64,000 nucleotides of DNA from Trichoderma breve (taxonomy: Eukaryota; Ascomycota; Sordariomycetes; Hypocreales; Hypocreaceae): NCBI RefSeq assembly GCF_028502605.1, contig NC_079235.1:2976001-3040000 (forward strand), read 5' to 3'. Position numbers and translations under genes: made by a program. A model generated the notes under the pieces. The model was not told the origin of the DNA and did not search any database. It saw only the letters and a list, made by a program, of their open reading frames with translations. Positions 12,843 through 23,985 of this stretch are shown piece by piece (the stretch's first letter is position 1; the number at the start of each line of letters is the position of its first letter).

Positions 12843-14094
12843 ATGGAGCCCAACAACAAACCAGATGGGCCGATAGGGTCTATTGAAGAACCTGGCATCA
12901 AAGCCGAAGGACAGCTCATACATGCCATGCGCAGAGAGGTTGCCGAGCTGCTTGGTAGACAACAAACCAGCTTCCCCGGCGCCCAACCCGTCAGTTTTGC
13001 CAGACAACATCTGGACGAATTAACCAGGCAAGAGTATGTCTCAAGCGAGAAGTAACTTGAGATCTTTGAGCATATCGACTAATGTACGTCTAATTGCCAG
13101 TTACTACGTATGCGAAAAGTCCGATGGAATTCGCTATCTCCTCTACTTGACCGAAGACGAAAACGGAGGGGAAGCCCATTACTTGATTGACCGCAAGAAC
13201 GATTACTGGTTCATCACCAATAAGAGCCTACACTTCCCTCGCGAGAATGACGTCAGCGCTTTTCACACGGCAACACTTGTCGACGGTGAACTGGTCTGGG
13301 ATAGTCTGCCCAATGGGGACAAGGAAGCTCGATTTCTCGTCTTTGACTGCCTTGTGATGGATGGCAATAAGCTTATGGATCGGTCTCTTGATAAAAGGCT
13401 GGCCTATTTCCGAGAACGGCTATATACGCCGTACAAGAAGCTGTTCAAGGACTTTCCAGACGAATTGCAGTACCAGCCATTCATTATGGAGATGAAGCCC
13501 TTCCAGCTCGGCTATGGTATCGATATGATGTTCAAACAGATTCTTCCGAACCTAAAGCACGGCAACGATGGTCTCATCTTCACGTGCCGGAACACGGCTT
13601 ACAAACACGGCACTGACCCCCATATTCTTAAATGGAAGCCTCCAGAAGAAAACACGATTGACCTTCGTCTCAAACTCACCTTCCCCACCGTCGAGCCCGA
13701 CGAATGGGAGCGCAAGGAAGGTATTACTGAACCGTTTGTCGATTATGACAGTGTACCCAAAGCAGAGTTATTTGTTTACAAGGGTGACGGTCCGGAAAAA
13801 TACGAACGGTTTGACGACCTTTATATCACTGAAGAGGAATGGGAAACGTTGAAAGGCTTGAATGATCCCTTGAACGATCGCATAGTAGAGTGTAATCAAG
13901 ACGAACAAAGGAGATGGCGTCTTCTCCGCTTCAGAGATGATAAAAAGGAGGCAAATCATACGAGCACAGTCACAAGTGTCCTGGAGAGTATCAAAGATCG
14001 TGTTTCGGTAAAAGATCTCTCTGACGCCGCCGGTCACATCAGAGATAATTGGAAGGCCAGGGCAGCACGTGAAGGTCCGCGCCCGCCACGATAA
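12843..14094 (+). CDS. CEG1: mRNA capping enzyme alpha subunit (guanylyltransferase)
   Basis: Transfers GMP from GTP to the diphosphate end of nascent mRNA, in the nucleus with the triphosphatase subunit. Two exons (12843-13033, 13101-14094) with a 67-nt intron (CTAAT branch, GCCAG acceptor) give 394 aa. Motif I is E-K-S-D-G-I-R with Lys70 as predicted nucleophile. Motif III is L-V-D-G-E-L-V-W-D, IIIa L-V-F-D-C-L-V-M-D-G, IV N-D-G-L-I-F-T-C, and V H-I-L-K-W-K-P-P. The C-terminal OB-fold lid with the W-R-x-x-R-F-R-D-D-K motif (motif VI) follows. Length fits monofunctional fungal Ceg1. Splicing restores D-Y-Y-V-C-E-K at the junction, which supports the intron. Converges on the surface-protein gene. 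Confidence 0.93.
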
Positions 14095-14676
14095 TGGCGT
14101 GGATCCTTTGGAAGGCGCTGATTGTCTGCGTGAAAGCTTGACATAATTTGAGTCAATGGGCCAAGCTGAAGAGAAGGGAGATGGATATATACATGGGTAT
14201 ACTTCGATCAAAATAATCGGCAATGCCGCCAATGGCTAGGCAGGATAAGATATGGGATATCGGCGTCATGGGAGTAGTTGTTTTGGGGCGTCTGGACAAG
14301 AATTTTTCGTGGTGGAAGAAGTATTGCTTCTCCTTGAGTCTATAGGATCTCGGTACAGGGCTTCATACAGTTTACCAAGCAAGTAGTGAATCACTTTGCT
14401 ACGTTGTCGTCAAATTGCAGAGTTACTTGATTTGCCATTCCTAACTGTAAGCAACTATTATGTCCTGATTTATTAAACAAAGCGATTGTTCCCAGCTTGT
14501 TGGCCAGCCGACCATATTTCATCCAGTTCCCTGCAAACCCTAGATACGATGCCCTAACTTGAAAAGAGAGACCGTGAAAAAAGAAAATGAAGAATCAAAT
14601 CAACCCCTTGATATAGCCATCCTATCATGGAGCAGTGTCCAAAGATTACCTCGAGGAGAATCTATCAAAGACGCTC
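14095..14676. other. Convergent 3' region, capping enzyme and surface protein
   Basis: Spacer between two 3' ends. AT-rich, no gene seen. Confidence 0.5.
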
Positions 14677-16215
14677 TCACAGCATAGACATGCCGGCTAC
14701 AATCACCACGATGAGGAAACAAACAGAGTGACTGCGTGGCTCCATACCCTTGTTGCTGCTGGACACAACAACGGGGATAGTGGGCACAGTGGCACCACTC
14801 GTTGCGGTGCCAGCGGGGATGCTGCTCGCAGTGCCATTGTAGCTGGTGAAGACAGGTGGAATGAAGACGGTAGTAGTGGTGGTCTCCAGCCGGCCATTTG
14901 TCGCCGTGACAGTCTTCGTCAGGGTACTCTGACGGGATGTCTGAAAGCCATCTTTGGAGCTGTCTGCGCTTTCGGTTGAGGTGCTCTTCGCTGGCTCCGA
15001 GTAAGCATTTGTGACTGTGACAATGATGGGAGACGGGGCAACGTCAATGGTAGTGACAATTGTCTTGATGGTGGAGACGGCAGTGACAGTCACCAGATCC
15101 GTGGGGGTTGAGCTGGTTACCGAAGAACTCCAGAGATCAGAGATGACGACTGTGACGAATGAGGTGACGGGTTCTGCAGGCTGAGAGTAACTGGTCTGTA
15201 ATGCCGTAATGGTTGACGGGTTACCAGAGACAGTGGCGTCTGGGAGACCGCTGGTGAGAGATACGTCGGTGAGGACATTGGTTACGGTGGCTGGGTTTCC
15301 AGAGATAGTTACATCAGGGAGGCCAGTAACAGAAACATCAACGTCAGTGACAGTCGACGGGTTGCCAGAGATGGTGGCATCTGGAAGTCCACTGGTGTAG
15401 GAGACATCAGTGTCGACGTTGGTGACTGTCGACGCACCAGCCGTCACAGTAACATCGCCGAGGACGGAGCTGGAAGCCCAGGGGTTGTTGGGAGTGGGCA
15501 CAACGGTGATGGTCACGGTGACTGTGGTGTTGGCCGAGCACACGGGAGCCTCTGAAGTGAGGATAGACGTGGTCATGGTTTTGGTTTCGGTGACAACAGC
15601 CGGCTGAGACGGAGTGATGACGGTATAGATGGTTGAAGTCGCCGTTTGAGTGCTGCATCAGAGGTATTAGAAGAAGTCCTTGCTCAAATGAGTGGTATTT
15701 GCAATTACTCACGAGATGGGGATGCTAGTGACAGAAATCGTTGGGTTGGATCGAGGTTCCTGAGTCACAACAGCGAGGGAGCCATCGTCAAGAACGTAGG
15801 TGACGATCTGAGCAGAGGCAACAGACATGGCCAGCTCGGTTTCGTTGCAATCCACACCACGACGGTCGAGCTTCTGGTTGACATTGGGAAGAGCCTCTCC
15901 AGCCACAACAGCAAGACCTCCCTGGTACAATTTCTCTAGGCCAGCTTCATCAGTCAGAACGGTTTAGCAGTAGGTTAAGGGAAAAAAAACTGGTATCATA
16001 CCACAATGAGCCGCGAGGATGGTAACCGCAAAAACTGCAGACAGCATGCAAATGGCCATAGCAGCGCCCGTCACAATCTTGAAGTCGAGGAAATACTCCT
16101 TGAGCTTTCGGATGGTAGTCATCTTCTTCTGAGGCGCGATGCCGCTCTCAGAGTCCTTCGCGCGCTTCATGTTGGCCACTGTCGAGAAAATGTCAGTTTT
16201 GCCTAATTTAGACAT
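14677..16215 (-). CDS. Ser/Thr-rich membrane-anchored surface protein with internal repeats
   Basis: Not a family I can name. Three exons (16215-16002, 15935-15713, 15652-14677) joined in phase give 470 aa. A basic N-terminus is followed by a hydrophobic segment at about 47-70 (I-V-T-G-A-A-M-A-I-C). Then comes a folded-looking region with Cys pairs, and a long Thr/Val/Ser-rich ectodomain with at least three N-x-T/S sites. Three near-identical copies of G-L-P-D-x-T-x-S-G-N-P-x-T-x-T sit near its middle. The C-terminus (S-S-S-N-K-G, a basic patch, then S-V-C-F-L-I-V-V-I-V-A-G) looks like a GPI-attachment or second membrane signal. The start is uncertain: an ATG at 16170 lies just after an acceptor-like TTTTCTCGACAG, so the first 15 residues may be leader intron. 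Likely a cell-wall or plasma-membrane glycoprotein. Confidence 0.65.
15211..15390 (-). repeat. Three-copy coding tandem repeat
   Basis: Copies at about 15211-15250, 15280-15324 and 15351-15390 each encode the GLPD...SGNP...T motif of the surface protein. The first and third are more similar to each other than to the middle copy. Unit spacing is about 65-75 bases. Confidence 0.75.
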
Positions 16216-18497
16216 GGAGGCTGAAGCGACCTACTTGGGGATTACTTCTGCAGTATTCTGTGACCAGGATTACGAGACTAGAAATATTTATTAGCGAGGG
16301 AATTGTGTACAGCGGGTTTGTGGTGGAAGTTTGTCGGGAAGAGTTGTTCGGAGTGGTACAGGAGTGACGATGGCACAACGGGAGGGAAAGGTGGGTGGGT
16401 TTCATACCAAACTGAAGGCGCAGAGGAGCTTCAAAAGCTTTGCAAAGAATGAAAACGTTTGGATACAGACGATGCAGATAGAGAGCGTTGGTGAATTGGA
16501 TGCGGTTGTGGGTAGAAAACGAACGAGTGTGTTGGGTGCAGGTGAAGAAAATGGAAGAAGTGGTGGAAGGGGGGAGAAGTCGACGGTTCTCTCGTTTGCT
16601 TTTTTACGTTGCAGTGAATGGCACAGCAAACAACTTTAAGAAAGAAATAATAACGCGAGGCACGCGTCTTCAGTTTTGTGCGGCTTGTTTATCTGGGCAG
16701 CTGGCGGATGGAGTTTGAGGAGGCTGATACCAGACCGGCAAACTGGCGACTTGGCACTGGCACTGGCAACAAGTGATTGCCCACATACCTACTAGGTAGT
16801 ACTTCAAGATACTAGGTAGATATCTAGAGGTAGTATGCACATAGATGAGATTAAAATCACTTAAGCATTAAGATATTCGCACTAGACATGAAGCTTTCAC
16901 ATCAAGGGGTTTGCCGTGTAAAGGCGCAGGGTGGTAGGGTTGGTGAAGTTGTCGCAACTAAGGACTTATTTGCTAAACGAATGTGTTAGGTGGAAATTCT
17001 GGAGAGATGTTTTGGTAAGTATGTACAATGTTGATGTAAAAGTTGGAGAAAGAACACGAATAGAGATTACATATCCCGTGGCAGGCTCCGTTACTCTGTT
17101 GTTGAGAATGGCCAAAGTCCGCTTCTGGCGGTAACAATACTGCAATAGGGCCAAAGGCTTATCCTAATTTGAAATGTTGCAATGTATTTATCATACACAA
17201 AGCCATATATACAACAACCTCCGCCAGAGTCCAGCAATACCGTCCCAGAACCACGGCCATATGTGAATATCCGAATCATGAAACAAACATCGTACGGGCA
17301 GTTTGTGAGACCCGCTAGGTACAAGACTGCCGGTCAGAGGTGACGGAGTACTAGGCAATTACAAGCAGAACCGAATATGTACTAAACAATTAAATATCAT
17401 CACAAGAAAGCCGCACAAACATGGCACTTGCTACAGCCAGCCGTTTCTACTTGCAGCCCTAATCTGAGTATAGACCAGTCAAGCCAATCTCCACGAGTAT
17501 ACTGGCACGGATGATACATTAAAGGAATTGGGCTCAAAAGCCATTCTCCAACAGCTCTATCACCTGGAAGAATTGATATATGTACACCAAGATGTTGGCA
17601 TCTTCTCCCAAAGCTTCGACGAGGTCAGGAGACTTATCACCAAACTCTCTCCACAAAGGAGTATCCTGTAAGTCAGATGTCATTTTCGCATCCGCAAGTA
17701 GATTTCAGTGGTACTTTGACATTATTCGGTGGAACGATTCAAGGCATGATTCAAAAATAGCTGAAACCCGCACCACGCTGCACAGCATCGTCATCACAGT
17801 GGTGAGCATCTTGCTCCTTACTGGCGAAAAATAGGGGCTGTTGAGCCGTCAGCGCTCTACACCCGTTGTCAATTTTTTTTTTTGCCTGGCGAGTTCTTCT
17901 TTCAAACACGCAGCCAGACCGGATGCTTTCATGACGAAGCTCAGTTTCTCTTAGGAACAGCCTAATGGTGAAACAGGCCGATACCATGAACCAGTGGTAG
18001 CAGTTAATTTACCCGGGCATAATAAACAATGCAAAACGAACGAAGTAGAAATTACAGCATTGCGCAAAAAAGGTACCTACGTTTTGTATGGGTAACCCAC
18101 ATAAACTCAGGTATTTGTCCGTATCACAGCAATTGCCCAACTAGCTGACGCGGGGCCACTCCGGAACATCTTCCCCCATCGCGTCGCGTAACCCAGCACT
18201 GGAGCTCCCCTCTAAACTTGTTGCTTCGGACATCGCCATCTTATGCATCATCCTCTCACGCCAATCCCGCGGTGCATAAAAAATTAGCAAAAAAATCTGC
18301 CGAGACCGGTCGTCGACTTCTCGAGCTAGGGAGCTGCTCCTCGCTCCGCCAAACCAAGCGTGTTCCAACTGTGCGATGCTGTGACCCGCGCGCAGCAAGA
18401 CGAACGACTTCGCGACCAGCCAATCAAGCGGACCTCGGGATAGTTTGTTCGCCGCCTTTCGATAGCAACGCATCGCCATCTCTGTGCCCGCGCAACC
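16216..18497. other. Long divergent spacer, surface protein and PDS5
   Basis: About 2.3 kb with no gene I can support. It holds an ACTAGGTAG direct repeat near 16791, an AT-rich central part and a GC-richer 350 bases before PDS5. A short thymine run lies at about 17869-17880. Confidence 0.45.
16791..16819 (+). repeat. ACTAGGTAG direct repeat
   Basis: Two copies of ACTAGGTAG at 16791-16799 and 16811-16819 (20-base period). The first also forms the imperfect palindrome CCTACTAGG. Similar CTAGGTA-type words recur in other spacers of this window. Confidence 0.6.
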
Positions 18498-21400
18498 ATG
18501 GTTCGACAGTCTACGAGGAAACGGTCGGCGCCTGCGCCAGTGGAGGAAAAGTCTCACGCGCCGGAGGAGCTTCAAGAGGCAAACTCGGACGCTGCTGAGG
18601 TGGAATCTGAGCCGGAGCATGAGCCAGAGGCAGAGTCGCAAGAAGCTGAAGGCGGCTACGAAGGAGAGCACGGCAGTCTGCGGTTTAACGAGGAGCTATC
18701 ATGGCGGCCTGCAAAGCCAATCCCCAGCGGCACTCTGCTGACTCGCCTGGAGAAGCTGTCCAAGGAGCTGGCAGAGTTTGAGCAGGGCGAAGTCGATCTG
18801 AGCTCGCTCAGGGATGTTGCTGCCCAGCTGGCGCATCGCAATCTGCTGCAGCATAAGGATAGGGGAGTCAAGGCCTACACTGCCTGCTGTTTGGTGGATA
18901 TCCTACGGTTGTTTGTCCCAGATGCCCCGTTCACGGATGACCAGCTCAAGGTGGGCTAAATTAGCTTCGACATCTTGCTCATCTTTCTTTGCTAATTGAT
19001 CTTGTGTAGATGATGTATGGTCTATTCATCAAGGATATTCTGCCCAGCCTCCAAGACCCCACGAATCCATACAACAGCCAACACAAATACGTTCTCATGT
19101 CTCTGACTGACGTCAAGAGCATTCTACTGCTATCGGAAATCCATGGAGCCGACGACCTGTTGCTGCGTCTATTCAATTCAACTTTTGATGGAGTTTCTGC
19201 AAACGCAAAGGCACCAGCTGAGGAACAGGTTGCAAAAGATGTCGAAATTCACTTGACGGAAATGCTAATCCAACTGATTGACGAGTCTCCCGGTAGCGTT
19301 CCAGCCAGTGTCATCGACGCCATCATCAGTCAGTTTTTGCGAGCTGCCCCCCCTGGTGGTGGTAGCCGAAACAAAGAGCAAAACGGCAAGCAATCAACGC
19401 TCCTTCTCAAGACAGAGCCAGCGGCCTATGTCATGGCCAAGGCTATTTGTAATGGATGTGCAGACAAAATGGCACGTTATGTTAGTCAGTATTTCAGCGA
19501 TGTGATCCTCAATGCCTCTGGATTTGCAACGGCAGGGGGTGCTCGCCACGGAGACGACTCGGATGAAGAAGATGCCCATGCAGGGCCCTCGGAAGCGGAT
19601 CTGAAGAGCCTTCGCCAGGCTCATCTTCTTATCCGAGAACTTTGGCGAGCAGCACCTGCTGTACTTCAAAACGTCATTCCTCAGTTAGATGCCGAGTTGT
19701 CCGCCGATAACGTACACTTGCGGCTCATAGCCACGGAGACATTCGGTGACATGATCTCCGGTATTGGAGCTGCAGGCCCACCACAGCCTCCTGTTCTTGA
19801 TCCTGCCGCATACCCTCCAATCAAGCTGATGGATGATAGTCCAGCAGTAGCCGAAGCCAATGTTCTCACCAAGCCATACTCTCCACAGTCCTTCGCCCAA
19901 ACACATGCGGCAACTTACCGCAACTTTGTTGGTAGGAAAAACGACAAGACAGGTACTATCCGGACTGCCTGGGTAACTGCTGTTGGTTACATTCTTTCTA
20001 CTTCTGCTGGTGGAATTGGACTTAGCAGCCAAGAGGAGAGCGAGTTGGTAAGGGCGTTGGTTGACAAGCTAAATGATAGCGAAGAAAAGGTTCGTTTGGC
20101 AGCTGTCAAGGCAATCGAGCTATTCGAATTCCGGGACATTGTCCTCAAACTTGGCATCATTGGTGGTGTTGAGAAAGAGGGCTCAGTCTTTGCCAGCCTA
20201 GCAGACCGATGTCGAGACAGAAAACCCGCCGTGCGTGTTGAAGCAATGGTTCTGCTCGGCAAGCTTTGGGCAGTTGGAGCTGGAGAGATTGCAGATGGAC
20301 AGGAAGCTGTTGTTGCCTGTCTCTCAGGCGTTCCGTCACGCATTATCAATGCTTTCTACGCCAACGATCCCGATCTCAATGTTCTCCTCGACCGTGTCAT
20401 GTTCGAATGTCTAATTCCCCTGAAATATCCCCTCATAAAGGGCAAAGGTGCTAAGACCGCGGCTGCGTCCTCACAAGGAAAAGCTGCTGTTGGCCAAGCA
20501 GATCAGGACAAGATACGAGCCGAAAGAATTCTACTAATGCTCAAGTCCCTGGACAGCGCAGCGCAGAAGGCCTTCTTTGCCATGCAAGCCCGCCAGCCTC
20601 AGTTTGCCAAGGGTGTTGAGATCTTCATTCAGCAGTGCGAGGCGTACAACGGCGGCGTTATTGAAGCGAATGAGGAAAAGGTCAAGGCTGGTCTCTCCAA
20701 AACAATTCAATGGCTTGGTGCCTACTTTCCCGACCCATTAAAGGTTCGCGCGGACCTTCAAAAATTTGTCAAGCTCAACGAGCGTCGCAGCTACCAACTC
20801 GTCAAATATGCCATAGAGTCCGAAAGCGACTTCAAGACCGTGAGACGAGCCATTGCGGAGCTGATTACGAAAATCTCAGCGACCTCTGCAGCCGGTTCTC
20901 TAGATACAATCATTCCCTTGCTGTATCGGTCAAGCTGCCTCATGTTCAACCGAAGCCACCTGGCAACCATCATGGACTACTCCAAGAGTGATAAGAACGG
21001 CTTCGCTACTGTAGCACATCAGGTGCTCAATGACATATCTCAACGCAATCCCGATATTTTCAAAGCCCATGCGGAGGAACTGCGGAAAGAACTTATTCTG
21101 AAGGCGCCAACGGAGACCAGCAAGTCTCAGGATGCTGCCATCGGCGACATTCTCAAAGCCTATTCATCTTACGCCAAGAGATATCCGGGTGATATCACCT
21201 TTGACAAGAGCTTCACGCAGACTCTTATGAATTACGCTCTCTATGGTGTACCCATCAAAACGTCAAAGTACGCCATCAACGTCCTTCTTGCGAAAAACGA
21301 TGACAAGAGCAAAGTGACGGCTACGACCCTCTTGCGTAAGGCGATGGCGAACTGGAAGTACGAAGCGCCCCATTTCCTCAACAAGCTGGCCACCATCAGT

Positions 21401-23112
21401 CAGCTAGAGCGCTTGGCACCGACCGTTACCATGGACTCGGACCAAGCAATCAACGATATGACCATAAAGAAGATTCTACGTGAGGTACGGACCGAAGCCA
21501 CGCCGAAAGATCCATCCTGGGTCGATGATGCCGACATGGATGAAGAACTTCATGCGAAGTGTCTTTCCCTGCGAATTCTCGTCAACCAAGCTCTCGCTAC
21601 ATCAACAGATGCCGACGCGGAGGAGCGTATCAAGCCTATCTTTAAACTCCTCAAAACATTTGTTGTCGCGGAGGGTGAATTTTCCAAAGTCAAAGACACG
21701 CCCAAACACCACAAGAAGCGTCTCAGGTTGATGGCCGGTCTCATGATACTGAAACTCTGCACGGTCAAGAAATATGATGACCAATTCGACCCTGCAAGCT
21801 TCAACAAGCTTGCAGAGCTTGTTCAGGACACTGAGCTTCAGGTGCGCCGTCGCTTTATGGATAAGCTGCAAAATTATCTCACTCGGGGGAAGCTGCGCGC
21901 GCGCTTCCTTACCATCCTCTTTCTCACAGCATTCGAACCTTTCCCAGACCTCAAGAATCGTGTGGAGACGTGGCTGCGGTCACGCTCTCGATACTACGCC
22001 GACAACAACCAGCAAATCATGGAGGCTCTCATGGGAAGACTTATCCCTTTGTTGGCTCATCACCCTGACTATAGCCCGGACCCAGCTGACTTGGTGGATT
22101 TTGCAAATTACTTCCTCTTCTATCTGGGCGCAGTTGCTACTGAGCAGAACATATCGTTAATCTACAAGTATGCTGAGAGAGTCAAGCAAACGCGCGACGG
22201 TGTCGACCCAGAGAAGAGTGAGAATCTTTATGTATTGAGCGACCTCGCTCAAACATTAGTCCGCAGGTTTCAGGAGAGGAAGAATTGGAGCTTCCAGGCT
22301 TGGCCGGGCAAGGTCGGTTTGCCTACAGGGCTGTACACTGCTCTTCCATCTAGCGAAGTTGCACAACATATTGCGAAGAAGCAGTATATTCCGGACGAAT
22401 TGGACGAGAAACTGGATGATTTGATTCGGGCAATGGACCGCAAGAAGGTATGGTTATAGTTCTTCTCGTCTATTTGAATTACCGATTGATTTCTAACTCT
22501 GTTCTCCAGAAGCGAAAGTCGATACATGAAGCAGTAGACCATCCAGCGAAGAGATCCAAAACTCAGCTGAAGACAGTTATCCGAGAAAAGCCAGGCCCAA
22601 AGACGAAGACAGCCAAGGCTCCTGGCAAGAAATCTGCAAGGCCCAAGGCGGCTATCAAGGCCAAGAAAGCTGCTCCTTCTGTGCCAGAGGGTGAACGACG
22701 TCGTAGCGGTCGTTCTCACGCCATTTCAACTTATGCGGAGCGCGGAGACGAGGAGGATGAAGAAGAAATGTTGGAGGGAGTCGCGGAGTGGGATTACGGC
22801 AACGATGATGACGAGGATGATGAGGATGCATCTGAGCAAGAGGAAAGCGGCAATGAAGATGACAACGATGGCTCCGAGTCGGAAAACGCCGAGCCCCAGG
22901 CCGAAGCAGAAGAGGCTGCTGAGGAAGAGGACGAGGAATCAGAGCCCGAGCCCGAGCAGCCCAAGAGCAACGGAAAGAAGCCGGCCGCATCCAGGGGTAA
23001 GGGGAAATCGCCGGCCGTCAAGGCCAAGGCGAAGCGAGCGACGCGGCCTACTCGCGGGCGGCCACCCAAGGAAACCTCGGACATGGACGTGGATGATGAT
23101 GACGACGAGTGA
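18498..23112 (+). CDS. PDS5: PDS5 sister-chromatid cohesion factor (BimD/Spo76)
   Basis: HEAT-repeat regulator that binds cohesin (Scc1), maintaining cohesion and helping Wapl-dependent release in the nucleus. Three exons (18498-18950, 19010-22447, 22510-23112), all junctions phase 0, give 1497 aa. The N-terminus has an acidic E-rich stretch (about 15-55), then the Pds5 signature A-C-C-L-V-D-I-L-R-L-F-V-P-D-A-P near 135-150. A long run of helical HEAT-like repeats continues to about 1150. The tail is a basic K/P/A region, an acidic D/E-rich block and a TRGRPP AT-hook-like motif, ending in D-D-D-D-E. Length and tail composition fit fungal BimD/Spo76. Confidence 0.93.
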
Positions 23113-23985
23113 AATATGTATGTTAGGGAAATTGGGTTTTGCTTGGAGATGAAATCGTTTATACTCTTTGGGTTCTGAAGATGGACACTTTTGACTGATT
23201 GACTGGCTAGGCTGAATGGTTTGTTTGATTTACAACTTGCTTTGTCTGTTATTTTATGTGTTTTGGTTTGTTTAAGAAGAAAATTTTTGTTCATATTGGT
23301 CTTTCTAGTCTCCTGTTGCGTTTTACGCTTGCTTTTTGTTCCGACTCATGATTCACCCTCATCCCTCTCTGTCTCTCCTGCCTGGTCTTGAAAAACCTCA
23401 GTCTCGTTAGCGGGAAAGCCTGTTCTTTGTCTTTTTCCCTTTTTCTCCTTTTCCCCTTCATCTCCGTCTTCGCCATGATGTATGATTTGGCTTTATGAAA
23501 AGGGGGATTGAAAAGCGCTTATGGAGGTCGCGTGATGTAATCTAGCCAGGTGTCTTGTCTTATATTCCAGCTTGACCAAATGAAAAATGTTTAACAATGA
23601 TGTTACTGGAAAAGAAGCTCGAATCACACTTGAAAATACGTGTCTCGCAGTGTATAGTTTATAGTTGTCTTGATAATGTATTCATTGACTCGCCGTCCTA
23701 AATTCCAAGATAACACGAGCCTTTCCAGCACCGTTGCCCACCTTGTAAACGGCATTGATACACAAGAAAAAAAAACCCTCAAAAAAGCGCGCATCATACT
23801 ATTTTCCTCTTCTTCTCTTTGTCTTTCCTTTGCAATATATATTTGCTCGCCAAAAATCGTTCGTCGTTGTATTCTGTCTGAACTCATCATGAAGCAACCG
23901 CTATTCAAGATATACGCCCTAGAATTCTACTGCATCCATTAATCCCCCTCCCTTCTCTGCCATCTTACTCTCTTGCCGGCTCTGG
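23113..23985. other. Convergent 3' region, PDS5 and SNF5-type gene
   Basis: T-rich near PDS5, with a pyrimidine-rich stretch around 23330-23470. No gene recognised. Confidence 0.5.
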
